Translations under genes and position numbers: made by a program
Shown: one piece after another, positions 1 through 5,066 of the stretch
Numbering within the stretch: the first letter of the stretch is position 1
Layout of the letters: each line of letters opens with the position of its first letter
The notes under the pieces: generated by a model
What the model was told of the DNA's origin: nothing
The model's database searches: none
Seen by the model: the letters and a program-made list of their open reading frames with translations, nothing else
Origin: an uncultured Collinsella sp.
GTDB lineage: Bacteria; Actinomycetota; Coriobacteriia; Coriobacteriales; Coriobacteriaceae
Assembly: GCA_902494815.1 (NCBI GenBank)
Contig: CABUVB010000096.1
Span: 1-7,010, forward strand
Direction: 5' to 3'
DNA length: 7,010 nucleotides

Positions 1-261
1 CTGCGCGGCATGCTGGGACGGCGTCCGGTTGCCGCCAACGGCCTGCCGCTCGTCATGGCGTTTCCACGCTGCTCTTCGGTCCATACGTGTTTTATGGCCT
101 ATCCCATCGACATCGCCTTTATCGATGCACGCGGCTACGTTCTCGTATGCTACGAAAACGTACGTCCATGGCGTATGTGCTCCTGCCCCGGCGCCTGGGC
201 CGTACTAGAGCGTCCTTCAATCATTGTTTCGACCCCTGCTCTCCAACGCGTGCCGGCTTAA
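1..261 (+). CDS. DUF192 family protein, C-terminal part (5' end outside window)
   Basis: The frame is open from the first base and ends with TAA at 259-261, leaving 86 visible residues. I recognise the DUF192 pattern: a leading LRGMLGRR (family form RGLMGR), then SVHTCFM, YPIDIAFID, an RGYVLVCYENVRPWR segment and GAWAVLERP near the end. DUF192 proteins are small, often secreted or envelope-linked proteins of unknown biochemical role; in several actinobacteria I recall them beside pilus/secretion clusters, but nothing upstream is visible to test that. An internal ATG at 10 is not a credible start, because the family match begins before it. The C-terminal tail after VLERP (about 15 residues) is not conserved as far as I can tell. 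No clear terminator follows. Confidence 0.72.
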   Translation: MRGMLGRRPVAANGLPLVMAFPRCSSVHTCFMAYPIDIAFIDARGYVLVCYENVRPWRMCSCPGAWAVLERPSIIVSTPALQRVPA

Positions 262-279
262 GAATTGGCGACAGTGGAC

Positions 280-294
280 TTTCGTCATACGAAA
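280..294. promoter_or_regulatory. 15-bp inverted repeat, possible operator
   Basis: TTTCGT-CAT-ACGAAA is a perfect 6-bp inverted repeat with a 3-nt centre. It lies in the short gap between the DUF192 gene and the antitoxin-like locus, about 12 nt ahead of the GGAGGAG ribosome site at 306-312. Ribbon-helix-helix antitoxins usually repress their own operon through palindromes in this position, so an autoregulatory operator is a reasonable inference. I could not assign a convincing -35/-10 pair around it: TTGGCG at 265 is a weak -35 candidate, and TAAGAT at 300 would start transcription inside the ribosome site. Confidence 0.35.
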
Positions 295-319
295 TTGGGT
301 AAGATGGAGGAGAAGATGC

Positions 320-400
320 ATGGATGTTGAGATCCATCCCAACGCTAAAAAGCACCTGACGGAAGGGGTCGATGATGGGCAAGACGTATACGGCCGCTAA
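320..400 (+). pseudogene. truncated remnant of a toxin gene (BrnT/DUF4258-like start)
   Basis: A strong ribosome site, GGAGGAG at 306-312, sits 7 nt before ATG 320. The frame reads MDVEIHPNAKKHLTEG and ends at TAA 398-400 after 26 codons. The opening V-E-I-H-P-x-A-x-K-H-L resembles the start of small toxins of the BrnT/DUF4258 type as I remember them, which run to about 80-100 residues and lie directly upstream of their antitoxin. Here the resemblance stops near codon 14, and the reading then runs in another frame into the antitoxin gene beginning at 375. The simplest reading is an internal deletion joining the toxin's 5' end to the antitoxin's ribosome site (GGAAGGGG, 361-368). Alternatively it is a genuine short leader peptide coupled to the next gene. 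The family assignment rests on a short stretch only. Confidence 0.42.
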
Positions 401-659
401 TGGTCAGGTTGTAACGGATGAAATGATTGACGCGTGGTGCGAGTCGTACGAGCGCGGAGAGTTTCCGGATGGCGAACACACCGTTGGTGGGATCGTGCAT
501 GGACGGCCCCCGCTCTCAGGTGAGGGGACGGCAACGCTGTCGGTCAAGATTCCTCTGGGAATGAAGGAGGCCATTCGTCGACGGGCGGCTGCCGAGGGGA
601 TGACGCCAAGTGAGTTTGCCCGTGCGGCTCTGAGCGAAAAACTTCTTGCTGCCGGCTGA
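375..659 (+). CDS. ribbon-helix-helix antitoxin-like protein
   Basis: This gene encodes 94 residues. I place the start at ATG 375 rather than the adjacent ATG 372 because GGAAGGGG (361-368) is then 6 nt away instead of 3. Residues 1-50 form a polar region with an acidic W-C-E-S-Y-E-R-G-E-F-P-D-G stretch (21-33). Residues 53-91 look like a ribbon-helix-helix/Arc-type DNA-binding fold: a strand TATLSVKIP (52-60), a first helix from G62, a turn at EGMTPSEF (74-81) and a second helix AALSEKLL. This matches antitoxins that carry the DNA-binding fold at the C-terminus, as BrnA does. The expected role is to bind a partner toxin and repress the operon. The upstream partner appears deleted, so this may be an orphan antitoxin or free-standing regulator. 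The product name is an inference from fold and context. Confidence 0.75.
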   Translation: MGKTYTAANGQVVTDEMIDAWCESYERGEFPDGEHTVGGIVHGRPPLSGEGTATLSVKIPLGMKEAIRRRAAAEGMTPSEFARAALSEKLLAAG

Positions 660-701
660 TGCCTCTGACGTGCCGATTTATAGAACCGAGGCTGTGCTCA
701 A

Positions 702-750
702 AAACTTTTTTAAAATTCTCGGTTGACCGGAACGCGTCCTTGGTTATACT
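702..750 (+). promoter_or_regulatory. tRNA-Phe promoter with AT-rich upstream element
   Basis: TTGACC (723-728) and TATACT (745-750) are separated by 16 bp and make a good sigma-70-type promoter; transcription should start near 757. An AT-rich block AAACTTTTTTAAAA (702-715) ends 7 nt before the -35, the position of an UP element that contacts the RNA polymerase alpha subunit. The tRNA-Leu promoter at the far end of the window has almost the same block at the same distance. Confidence 0.72.
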
Positions 751-756
751 AATCAA

Positions 757-771
757 GCCTTGAAACAAGGC
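757..771 (+). other. hairpin at the predicted 5' end of the tRNA-Phe precursor
   Basis: GCCTTG-AAA-CAAGGC is a perfect 6-bp stem with a 3-nt loop. It begins 7 nt after the -10 box, so the primary transcript would open with this hairpin, 11 nt before the mature tRNA. It may protect the 5' end or help RNase P processing; it has no T-run and is not a terminator. Confidence 0.4.
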
Positions 772-782
772 ACACATCAAAT

Positions 783-855
<73 letters not shown>

Positions 856-868
856 CCTTGAATTGACT

Positions 869-898
869 AGGACCTCTGCAAAGGGGTCCTTTTCTTTT
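869..898 (+). terminator. Rho-independent terminator of tRNA-Phe
   Basis: A 9-bp stem (AGGACCTCT 869-877 with AGGGGTCCT 882-890, one G-U pair) closes on a GCAA tetraloop (878-881). It is followed by the T-rich tail TTTCTTTT to 898. It lies 13 nt after the tRNA. Confidence 0.88.
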
Positions 899-910
899 AT
901 CGAGGGCTCT

Positions 911-1144
911 GCGGAAATTGCGTCTCGGAATTTGGCTTCAGAGTGGGATGCGTTTTCCGCTTTGAGGCCGCTTGGGAAAGCGCGACCCGGAATCCGGCGT
1001 CAGAATGGGATGTGCTTTCCTTTTGCGGTCTTTGGCGGAAACTGCGTCCCAGATCCCGCGCTCAGAACGGGATACATTTTCCGATTGAGGCCTCGAACGG
1101 AAAATGCATCCCAGTCTTTTGCGAAAAACGGGATGCGCTTTCCG
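911..1144. repeat. array of alternating inverted-repeat arms, 62-nt unit
   Basis: Four left arms resembling GGGATGCGTTTTCCG begin at 945, 1007, 1069 and 1130. Four right arms resembling CGGAAAATGCGTCCC carry GGAAA at 913, 975, 1037 and 1099. Left and right arms are reverse complements, so the stretch alternates orientation every 30-32 nt and repeats with a period of 62 nt. Segments between arms are also partly conserved: TCAGAR before each of the first three left arms, and TTGAGGCC in the loops of the first and third hairpins. The third hairpin is the best, 1069-1083 with 1098-1112 pairing 14 of 15, with a near-palindromic loop. Copies are diverged. I see no gene in it; open frames through it on both strands lack ribosome sites and recognisable protein character. 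I cannot name a repeat family; a REP/BIME-like palindromic element is the nearest analogy. Confidence 0.85.
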
Positions 1145-1234
1145 GCGCTTACTTCCGACGTGCGCGCACATCTCGGCGCACCAGCTCGTGCCCACCTGTC
1201 CCAGACATTCCTCCCACTTTTGCGCCACTTTGTA
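1145..1234. other. intergenic stretch without recognised gene
   Basis: No coding signal is visible. There is a perfect 10-bp palindrome GTGCGCGCAC at 1160-1169. There is also a direct repeat CCACTTT at 1214-1220 and 1225-1231, whose copies start 11 nt apart, about one helical turn, just upstream of the putative promoter. These may be regulator contacts or chance. Confidence 0.3.
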
Positions 1235-1271
1235 GACCGTTCGGTCGCCTGTCTGCATGCGCGGGTATACT
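1235..1271 (+). promoter_or_regulatory. possible promoter with palindrome for the GH5-like/rsmI genes
   Basis: TATACT at 1266-1271 is a good -10 box, preceded by GGG. No strong -35 lies at the usual distance. Where a -35 would be expected there is a 12-bp palindrome GACCG-TT-CGGTC (1235-1246), which could be an activator or repressor site compensating for the weak -35. A transcript from here would have a leader of about 60 nt before ATG 1339. Confidence 0.4.
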
Positions 1272-1300
1272 CAAATCGATAGATATGTCATGCAAGAGCG

Positions 1301-1319
1301 ATGCGGGCTTAGCCCGTAT
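1301..1319 (+). other. leader hairpin upstream of the GH5-like gene
   Basis: ATGCGGGC-TTA-GCCCGTAT forms an 8-bp stem with one G-T pair and a 3-nt loop. It ends 8 nt before the AGGGGG ribosome site (1328-1333). No T-run follows, so it is not an intrinsic terminator. It could stabilise the mRNA 5' end or be a DNA operator. Confidence 0.4.
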
Positions 1320-1338
1320 GATTCAAAAGGGGGCAGTG

Positions 1339-2400
1339 ATGGAGAGGATACTCGGCGTTAATCTCTCTGGCTGGTTTATTCCCGAGCCTTGGGTGACCCC
1401 GTCGCTATACGCGGCGACCGGTGCATCCAACGCGGCCGAGCTGCAGGAGGCCATGGGCACCGCCGCCTATAACGAGCGCATGCGCCGTCATTACGAGACG
1501 TTTGTGAGCGAGGATGATTTCCGTCGCATGGCGCAGATCGGCCTCAACGCCGTGCGCCTGCCGGTGCCTTGGTATGCCTTTGGCTCACAGGAGTCCGATG
1601 CCTCCTACATCTCGGTTGTCGATTACATTGACCGTGCGATTGAGTGGGCTGCCAAGTACGACATCCGCGTGCTGCTTGATCTAGCAACTGTGCCCGGTGG
1701 CCAGGGCGATTCCAATGATTCGCCCGCCACGCCAGAGGCTGTTGCCGAGTGGCATTCGTCCACCAACGGTCGTCATGTCGCGCTCGACGTGCTCGAGCGC
1801 CTGGCCGATCGCTACGGCGAGGCCGAGAGCCTGCTGGGCATTGAACTGCTGGATACGCCGCAGATGAGTGTCCGCAAGAGCCTCTTCACCATGACGGATG
1901 GCATTCCGGCGCACTACCTGCGCAACTTCTATCGCGATGCCTATGAGCTCGTCCGTTCGTATATGCCCGAGGATAAGATCGTCGTCTTTTCGTCGTCGGG
2001 GCATCCCAGCGAGTGGAAGCATTTTATGCGCGGCGCCAAGTACAAGAACGTCTACATGGACCTTCACCTGTACCATTACCGCGACGAATATGCGCTCGAT
2101 ATCACGAGCCCCCGCGGGCTGACGACGGCGATTTCGCGCAACAAGCGCGAGCTCAAAGAAGCGATTTCGACTGGGTTCCCCGTGCTGGTGGGCGAATGGT
2201 CGGGCGCGGCGATCTTTGCCAACTCGTCGGTTACGCCCGAGGGCCGCAATGCCTACGAGCGCGTGTTTATCGCCAACCAACTGGCTTCGTTTGCGCCGGC
2301 TGCCGGTTGGTTCTTCCAAACGTGGAAGACCGAGAAGCGCATTGCAGCATGGGACGCCCGCGCGGCGCTCGGTACGCTCGAGCGCGGCATGATTGAATAG
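1339..2400 (+). CDS. GH5-like (exo-beta-1,3-glucanase-type) protein with altered active site
   Basis: This gene encodes 353 residues with no signal peptide, so a cytoplasmic protein is expected. ATG 1339 is chosen because AGGGGG (1328-1333) is 5 nt upstream and family similarity begins at once; earlier in-frame ATGs at 1285 and 1318 lack a comparable site. The fold resembles clan GH-A family 5, fungal exo-1,3-glucanase type: GVNLSGWFIPEPWVTPSL (6-23), INAVR-like LNAVRLPVPW (R73), strand end LLDLATVPGGQG (112-123), GIELLDTP (about 167-174), DLHLYHY (H243), GEW (E286, nucleophile position) and WFFQTWKTE (324-332). In active relatives the fourth-strand motif is LLNEP with the acid/base Glu; here Asn-Glu is Asp172-Thr173. 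The usual DLHGAPG motif is DLATVPG. Hydrolysis by the standard retaining mechanism is therefore doubtful; a binding, regulatory or altered-specificity role is possible. It lies 6 nt upstream of rsmI. Confidence 0.85.
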   Translation: MERILGVNLSGWFIPEPWVTPSLYAATGASNAAELQEAMGTAAYNERMRRHYETFVSEDDFRRMAQIGLNAVRLPVPWYAFGSQESDASYISVVDYIDRAIEWAAKYDIRVLLDLATVPGGQGDSNDSPATPEAVAEWHSSTNGRHVALDVLERLADRYGEAESLLGIELLDTPQMSVRKSLFTMTDGIPAHYLRNFYRDAYELVRSYMPEDKIVVFSSSGHPSEWKHFMRGAKYKNVYMDLHLYHYRDEYALDITSPRGLTTAISRNKRELKEAISTGFPVLVGEWSGAAIFANSSVTPEGRNAYERVFIANQLASFAPAAGWFFQTWKTEKRIAAWDARAALGTLERGMIE

Positions 2401-2406
2401 GTTGAT

Positions 2407-3285
2407 ATGACGCAAAACAGCGCCCATACGGGCAAACTCTATGTGGTCGGCACGCCCATCGGCAACCTGGGCGACCTGTCCCCGCGCGTTGGCGAGGCGT
2501 TTGCCGCCGCCGATGTCATTTGCTGCGAAGACACGCGTGTGACGTCAAAGCTGCTGATGCATCTGGGCATTTCCAAGCCGCTTGTCCGTTGCGATGAGAA
2601 TGTGATCGCCAGCCGCGCCGCCGGCCTGGTCGACCGTCTGCTGGCGGGGGAGACCCTCGCTTTTGCCTCGGACGCCGGCATGCCGAGTGTGTCCGATCCC
2701 GGACAGGCGCTGGTCGAGGCGGCGCGTGAGGCCGATGTGCCCGTTGAAGTTATTCCCGGGCCCTCTGCTTGCGTCACGGCGCTCGTTTCGTCCGGTATTC
2801 CCTGCGAGCATTTTTTCTTCGAGGGCTTTTTGGGCCGAAAGCACGGCGACCGCGTGCGCCGTTTGCAGCGCCTTGCCGTGGTGCCCGGCGCACTCATCTT
2901 CTACGAGTCTCCACATCGCATCGTGGCGACGCTTGAGGCCGTGACGGAGGTCTTTCCCCAGCGTGAGGTTGCCGTCTGCCGCGAACTCACCAAGCTGCAC
3001 GAGGAGGTCTTGCGCGGGCCCGCTGCCCAGCTTGCCGAGGAGCTGCGTGCTCGCGGCGAGGTAAAGGGCGAGATTGCGCTGGTCATCGCGCCGCCGAGCG
3101 AGGATGAGGAGGCCGGTGCCGTGCCGGTTGGCGCCGCGGCAGCGGATTCCGACGAGGCCCTGCGCGAGGATATCCGCGTCGCGCTTGAGGAGGGGGAGCC
3201 CGCCTCTGCGGTGGCCAAGCGCCTGTCTCAGAAGTATTCGCGCCGCAAGCGCGATGTCTATGCCATGGTGCTCGATATGCAATAG
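2407..3285 (+). CDS. rsmI: 16S rRNA (cytidine1402-2'-O)-methyltransferase RsmI
   Basis: The protein has 292 residues, close to the usual length of about 285. RsmI uses S-adenosylmethionine to 2'-O-methylate C1402 in the decoding centre of 16S rRNA. It belongs to the tetrapyrrole-methylase-like class. Visible motifs, in order: VGTPIGN (14-20), CCEDTR (39-44), FASDAGMPSVSDPG (86-99), VIPGPSA (115-121), FFEGFLGRK (137-145) and FYESPHRI (165-172). A low-complexity acidic/alanine-rich linker (about 233-250) leads into a small C-terminal helical domain ending ASAVAKRLSQKYSRRKRDVY, as in other RsmI proteins. ATG 2407 lies 6 nt after the stop of the GH5-like gene, and only a weak AGG precedes it, so translation is probably coupled. 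No hairpin terminator follows before metG. Confidence 0.95.
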   Translation: MTQNSAHTGKLYVVGTPIGNLGDLSPRVGEAFAAADVICCEDTRVTSKLLMHLGISKPLVRCDENVIASRAAGLVDRLLAGETLAFASDAGMPSVSDPGQALVEAAREADVPVEVIPGPSACVTALVSSGIPCEHFFFEGFLGRKHGDRVRRLQRLAVVPGALIFYESPHRIVATLEAVTEVFPQREVAVCRELTKLHEEVLRGPAAQLAEELRARGEVKGEIALVIAPPSEDEEAGAVPVGAAAADSDEALREDIRVALEEGEPASAVAKRLSQKYSRRKRDVYAMVLDMQ

Positions 3286-3286
3286 A

Positions 3287-3315
3287 TGGAGGATATCCAG
3301 CCCTTGCGCTAGAAT
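3287..3315 (+). promoter_or_regulatory. weak candidate promoter for metG
   Basis: TAGAAT (3310-3315) is a good -10 box 40 nt before the metG start, but the -35 position 17 bp upstream reads TGGAGG, a poor match. An 8-bp palindrome GGATATCC (3291-3298) lies between. metG may also be read through from rsmI, since no terminator separates them. The ribosome site GGAGGA (3341-3346) is strong. Confidence 0.3.
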
Positions 3316-3354
3316 CATCCTCTGTATGCAACGTTTTTCTGGAGGACAAACCCC

Positions 3355-4956
3355 ATGGATCAAAGCAAGCCTTCGTTCTTTATCACGACGCCCATCTACT
3401 ACGTCAACGCCGATCCGCACCTGGGCACGGCCTATTCCACCATCATCGCCGACGTTCAGGCTCGCTATCGCCGCTCCGCTGGCTTTAACGTCAAGTTTCT
3501 GACCGGCATGGACGAGCACGGCGAGAAGGTCGCCGAGGCCGCAGCCAAGCACGGCATGACGCCGCAGGAGTGGACCGATAGCCAGGCCCCGCACTTCAAG
3601 GAGCTTTGGAGCAAGCTCGAGATCTCCAACGACGACTTCATCCGCACCACCGAGCCGCGCCAGCATCATGCCGTGCAGTACCTGTGGGAGCGCATGAAGG
3701 AGTCCGGCTACCTGTATAAGGGCAGCTACGACGGTTGGTATTGCGTGCCTGACGAGACCTACTTCACTGATACACAGGTTCAGAAGGGCGACGAGGAGTA
3801 CGGCAGCGTCGGCCAGCATCTATGCCCCGACTGCCATCGTCCGCTTGAGCGCGTGCAGGAGGAGTCCTACTTCTTTAAGCTTTCCGCCTTCCAGGACAAG
3901 CTGCTCAAGCTCTATGACGAGCACCCCGACTTTGTCGAGCCTGCGTTCCGCATGAATGAGGTACGCAGCTTTGTCGAGGGCGGCCTTAATGACCTTTCCG
4001 TGAGCCGTACGAGCTTTGACTGGGGCATCCAGGTCCCGTTTGACGAGGGTCACGTGACCTACGTGTGGTTCGATGCGCTGCTCAACTATATGACGGCCGT
4101 CGGCTACGGTGTCGACACCGACGAGGCGCGTGCCGAGCTGGCCTATCGCTGGCCCGCGCAGTTCCACATCGTGGGTAAGGACATCATCCGCTTCCACTGC
4201 GTCATTTGGCCCGCCATGCTCATGGCCATTGGCGAGGCCCTGCCCGAGCACGTCTTTGCCCACGGCTTCCTGACCGTGCGCAATGCCGAGACTGGCAAGG
4301 CCGAGAAGATGTCCAAGAGCCGCGGCAACGCCATCGCTCCGCAGGACGTTATCGACATGCTGGGCGTCGAGGGCTATCGCTACTACTTCATGACCGACGT
4401 CGTCCCCGGTACCGACGGTGCCATCAGCTTCGACCGCATGGAGCAGGTCTACAACGCCGACCTGGCCAACAGCTGGGGCAACCTTATCTCGCGTTCGCTC
4501 AACATGAGCGGCAAGTACTTTGACGGTTGCGCGCCCGCCAAGCCCGCGTCGTTCGATGCGTTCGACAACCCGCTGGCAAAGATTGCCGATGGCCTGGTCG
4601 ATCGCTACATGGCCAAGATGGACGTGCTCGATTATGGTGGAGCTAAGGACGAGGTCATGGAGCTCATCCATGCCGCCAACCACTACATCGAGGACTCCGA
4701 GCCCTGGGCGCTTGCCAAGGACGAGGCCAAGGCTGACGAGCTGGCATTTGTGATCTACAACCTGCTCGAGGCCATCCGCATTGCCGCTCACCTGCTGATG
4801 CCGCTCATGCCCCAGACTTCTGCCGAGGCCCTGCGCCGCCTGTCCTGCGAGGACGAGGCCGCGAGCGACGACCTCAAGGGCATTTGCACTTGGGGCCTGC
4901 TTGCCGGCGGTCAGCCCGTCGAGAAGGGCGAGCCGCTGTTCCCGCGTCTGGCGTAG
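3355..4956 (+). CDS. metG: methionyl-tRNA synthetase
   Basis: The protein has 533 residues. It is a class I aminoacyl-tRNA synthetase that charges tRNA-Met, initiator and elongator, with methionine in the cytoplasm. GGAGGA at 3341-3346 is 8 nt before ATG 3355. Motifs, in order: PIYYVNADPHLGT (13-25), where the HIGH signature reads H22-L-G-T25; FLTGMDEHGEK; a zinc-knuckle region with C130-x-x-D133 and C157-x-x-C160; WFDALLNY (from W238); the KMSKS loop intact at 318-322; then an alpha-helical anticodon-binding domain including NSWGNLISRSLNM. The protein stops after that domain, without the C-terminal Arc1p/EMAP-like tRNA-binding extension found in longer MetRS such as that of Bacillus. The last His of HIGH replaced by Thr and the incomplete first Cys pair are noteworthy but need not abolish activity. 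A strong terminator follows. Confidence 0.97.
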   Translation: MDQSKPSFFITTPIYYVNADPHLGTAYSTIIADVQARYRRSAGFNVKFLTGMDEHGEKVAEAAAKHGMTPQEWTDSQAPHFKELWSKLEISNDDFIRTTEPRQHHAVQYLWERMKESGYLYKGSYDGWYCVPDETYFTDTQVQKGDEEYGSVGQHLCPDCHRPLERVQEESYFFKLSAFQDKLLKLYDEHPDFVEPAFRMNEVRSFVEGGLNDLSVSRTSFDWGIQVPFDEGHVTYVWFDALLNYMTAVGYGVDTDEARAELAYRWPAQFHIVGKDIIRFHCVIWPAMLMAIGEALPEHVFAHGFLTVRNAETGKAEKMSKSRGNAIAPQDVIDMLGVEGYRYYFMTDVVPGTDGAISFDRMEQVYNADLANSWGNLISRSLNMSGKYFDGCAPAKPASFDAFDNPLAKIADGLVDRYMAKMDVLDYGGAKDEVMELIHAANHYIEDSEPWALAKDEAKADELAFVIYNLLEAIRIAAHLLMPLMPQTSAEALRRLSCEDEAASDDLKGICTWGLLAGGQPVEKGEPLFPRLA

Positions 4957-4998
4957 AGACCGCGCGAGCGCCATATCGGCAATTTGCTGTTTAGCTGT

Positions 4999-5034
4999 AA
5001 GGGCATGGCCGCCACGGTCCATGCCCTTTCGTTT
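4999..5034 (+). terminator. Rho-independent terminator after metG
   Basis: AAGGGCATGG (4999-5008) pairs perfectly over 10 bp with CCATGCCCTT (5019-5028), enclosing a 10-nt loop; the tail is TTTCGTTT. It lies 43 nt after the metG stop and 33 nt before rsmA. I see no convincing promoter between it and rsmA, so rsmA-tatD may rely on readthrough or on a promoter hidden in the end of metG. Confidence 0.8.
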
Positions 5035-5066
5035 CAAGACGCCGCCATCATGCTAAGGAGGCAACT

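Noticed and set aside
372..374. ATG 372 as the start of the antitoxin-like gene
   Set aside because: The ribosome site would be only 3 nt away; ATG 375 gives a normal 6-nt spacing.
1..660. Mobile element or integration site next to tRNA-Phe
   Set aside because: I see no integrase, transposase, terminal inverted repeats or duplicated tRNA 3' end on either side.
911..1144. CRISPR array
   Set aside because: The units are diverged, palindromic and contiguous; there are no identical repeats separated by unique spacers, and no cas genes.
1160..1169. GTGCGCGCAC palindrome as an operator
   Set aside because: A 10-bp palindrome of alternating G/C is common by chance in GC-rich DNA and is about 100 nt upstream of the only promoter candidate.
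863..1282. Open reading frames running through the repeat region on both strands (863-1282 forward, 938-1258 reverse)
   Set aside because: They have no ribosome sites, their translations show no protein-like character, and they follow the repeat arms; the openness is a by-product of GC-rich repeats.
943..1338. An N-terminal extension of the GH5-like protein back to 943
   Set aside because: The extension would cross the repeat array, the promoter and the leader hairpin; ATG 1339 has a strong ribosome site and the family match begins there.
3286..3312. Eight-codon frame MEDIQPLR right after the rsmI stop
   Set aside because: It has no ribosome site and overlaps the possible metG promoter; most likely chance.
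3286..3354. T-box or other riboswitch ahead of metG
   Set aside because: Only 69 nt separate rsmI and metG, and the possible transcript leader is shorter still, too small for a T-box or SAM riboswitch; no specifier or antiterminator structure is visible.
2545..5037. Long reverse-strand open frames over rsmI and metG (2545-3819 and 3820-5037)
   Set aside because: They lie antisense to genes with clear motifs and arise from codon bias; no recognisable protein family appears in them.
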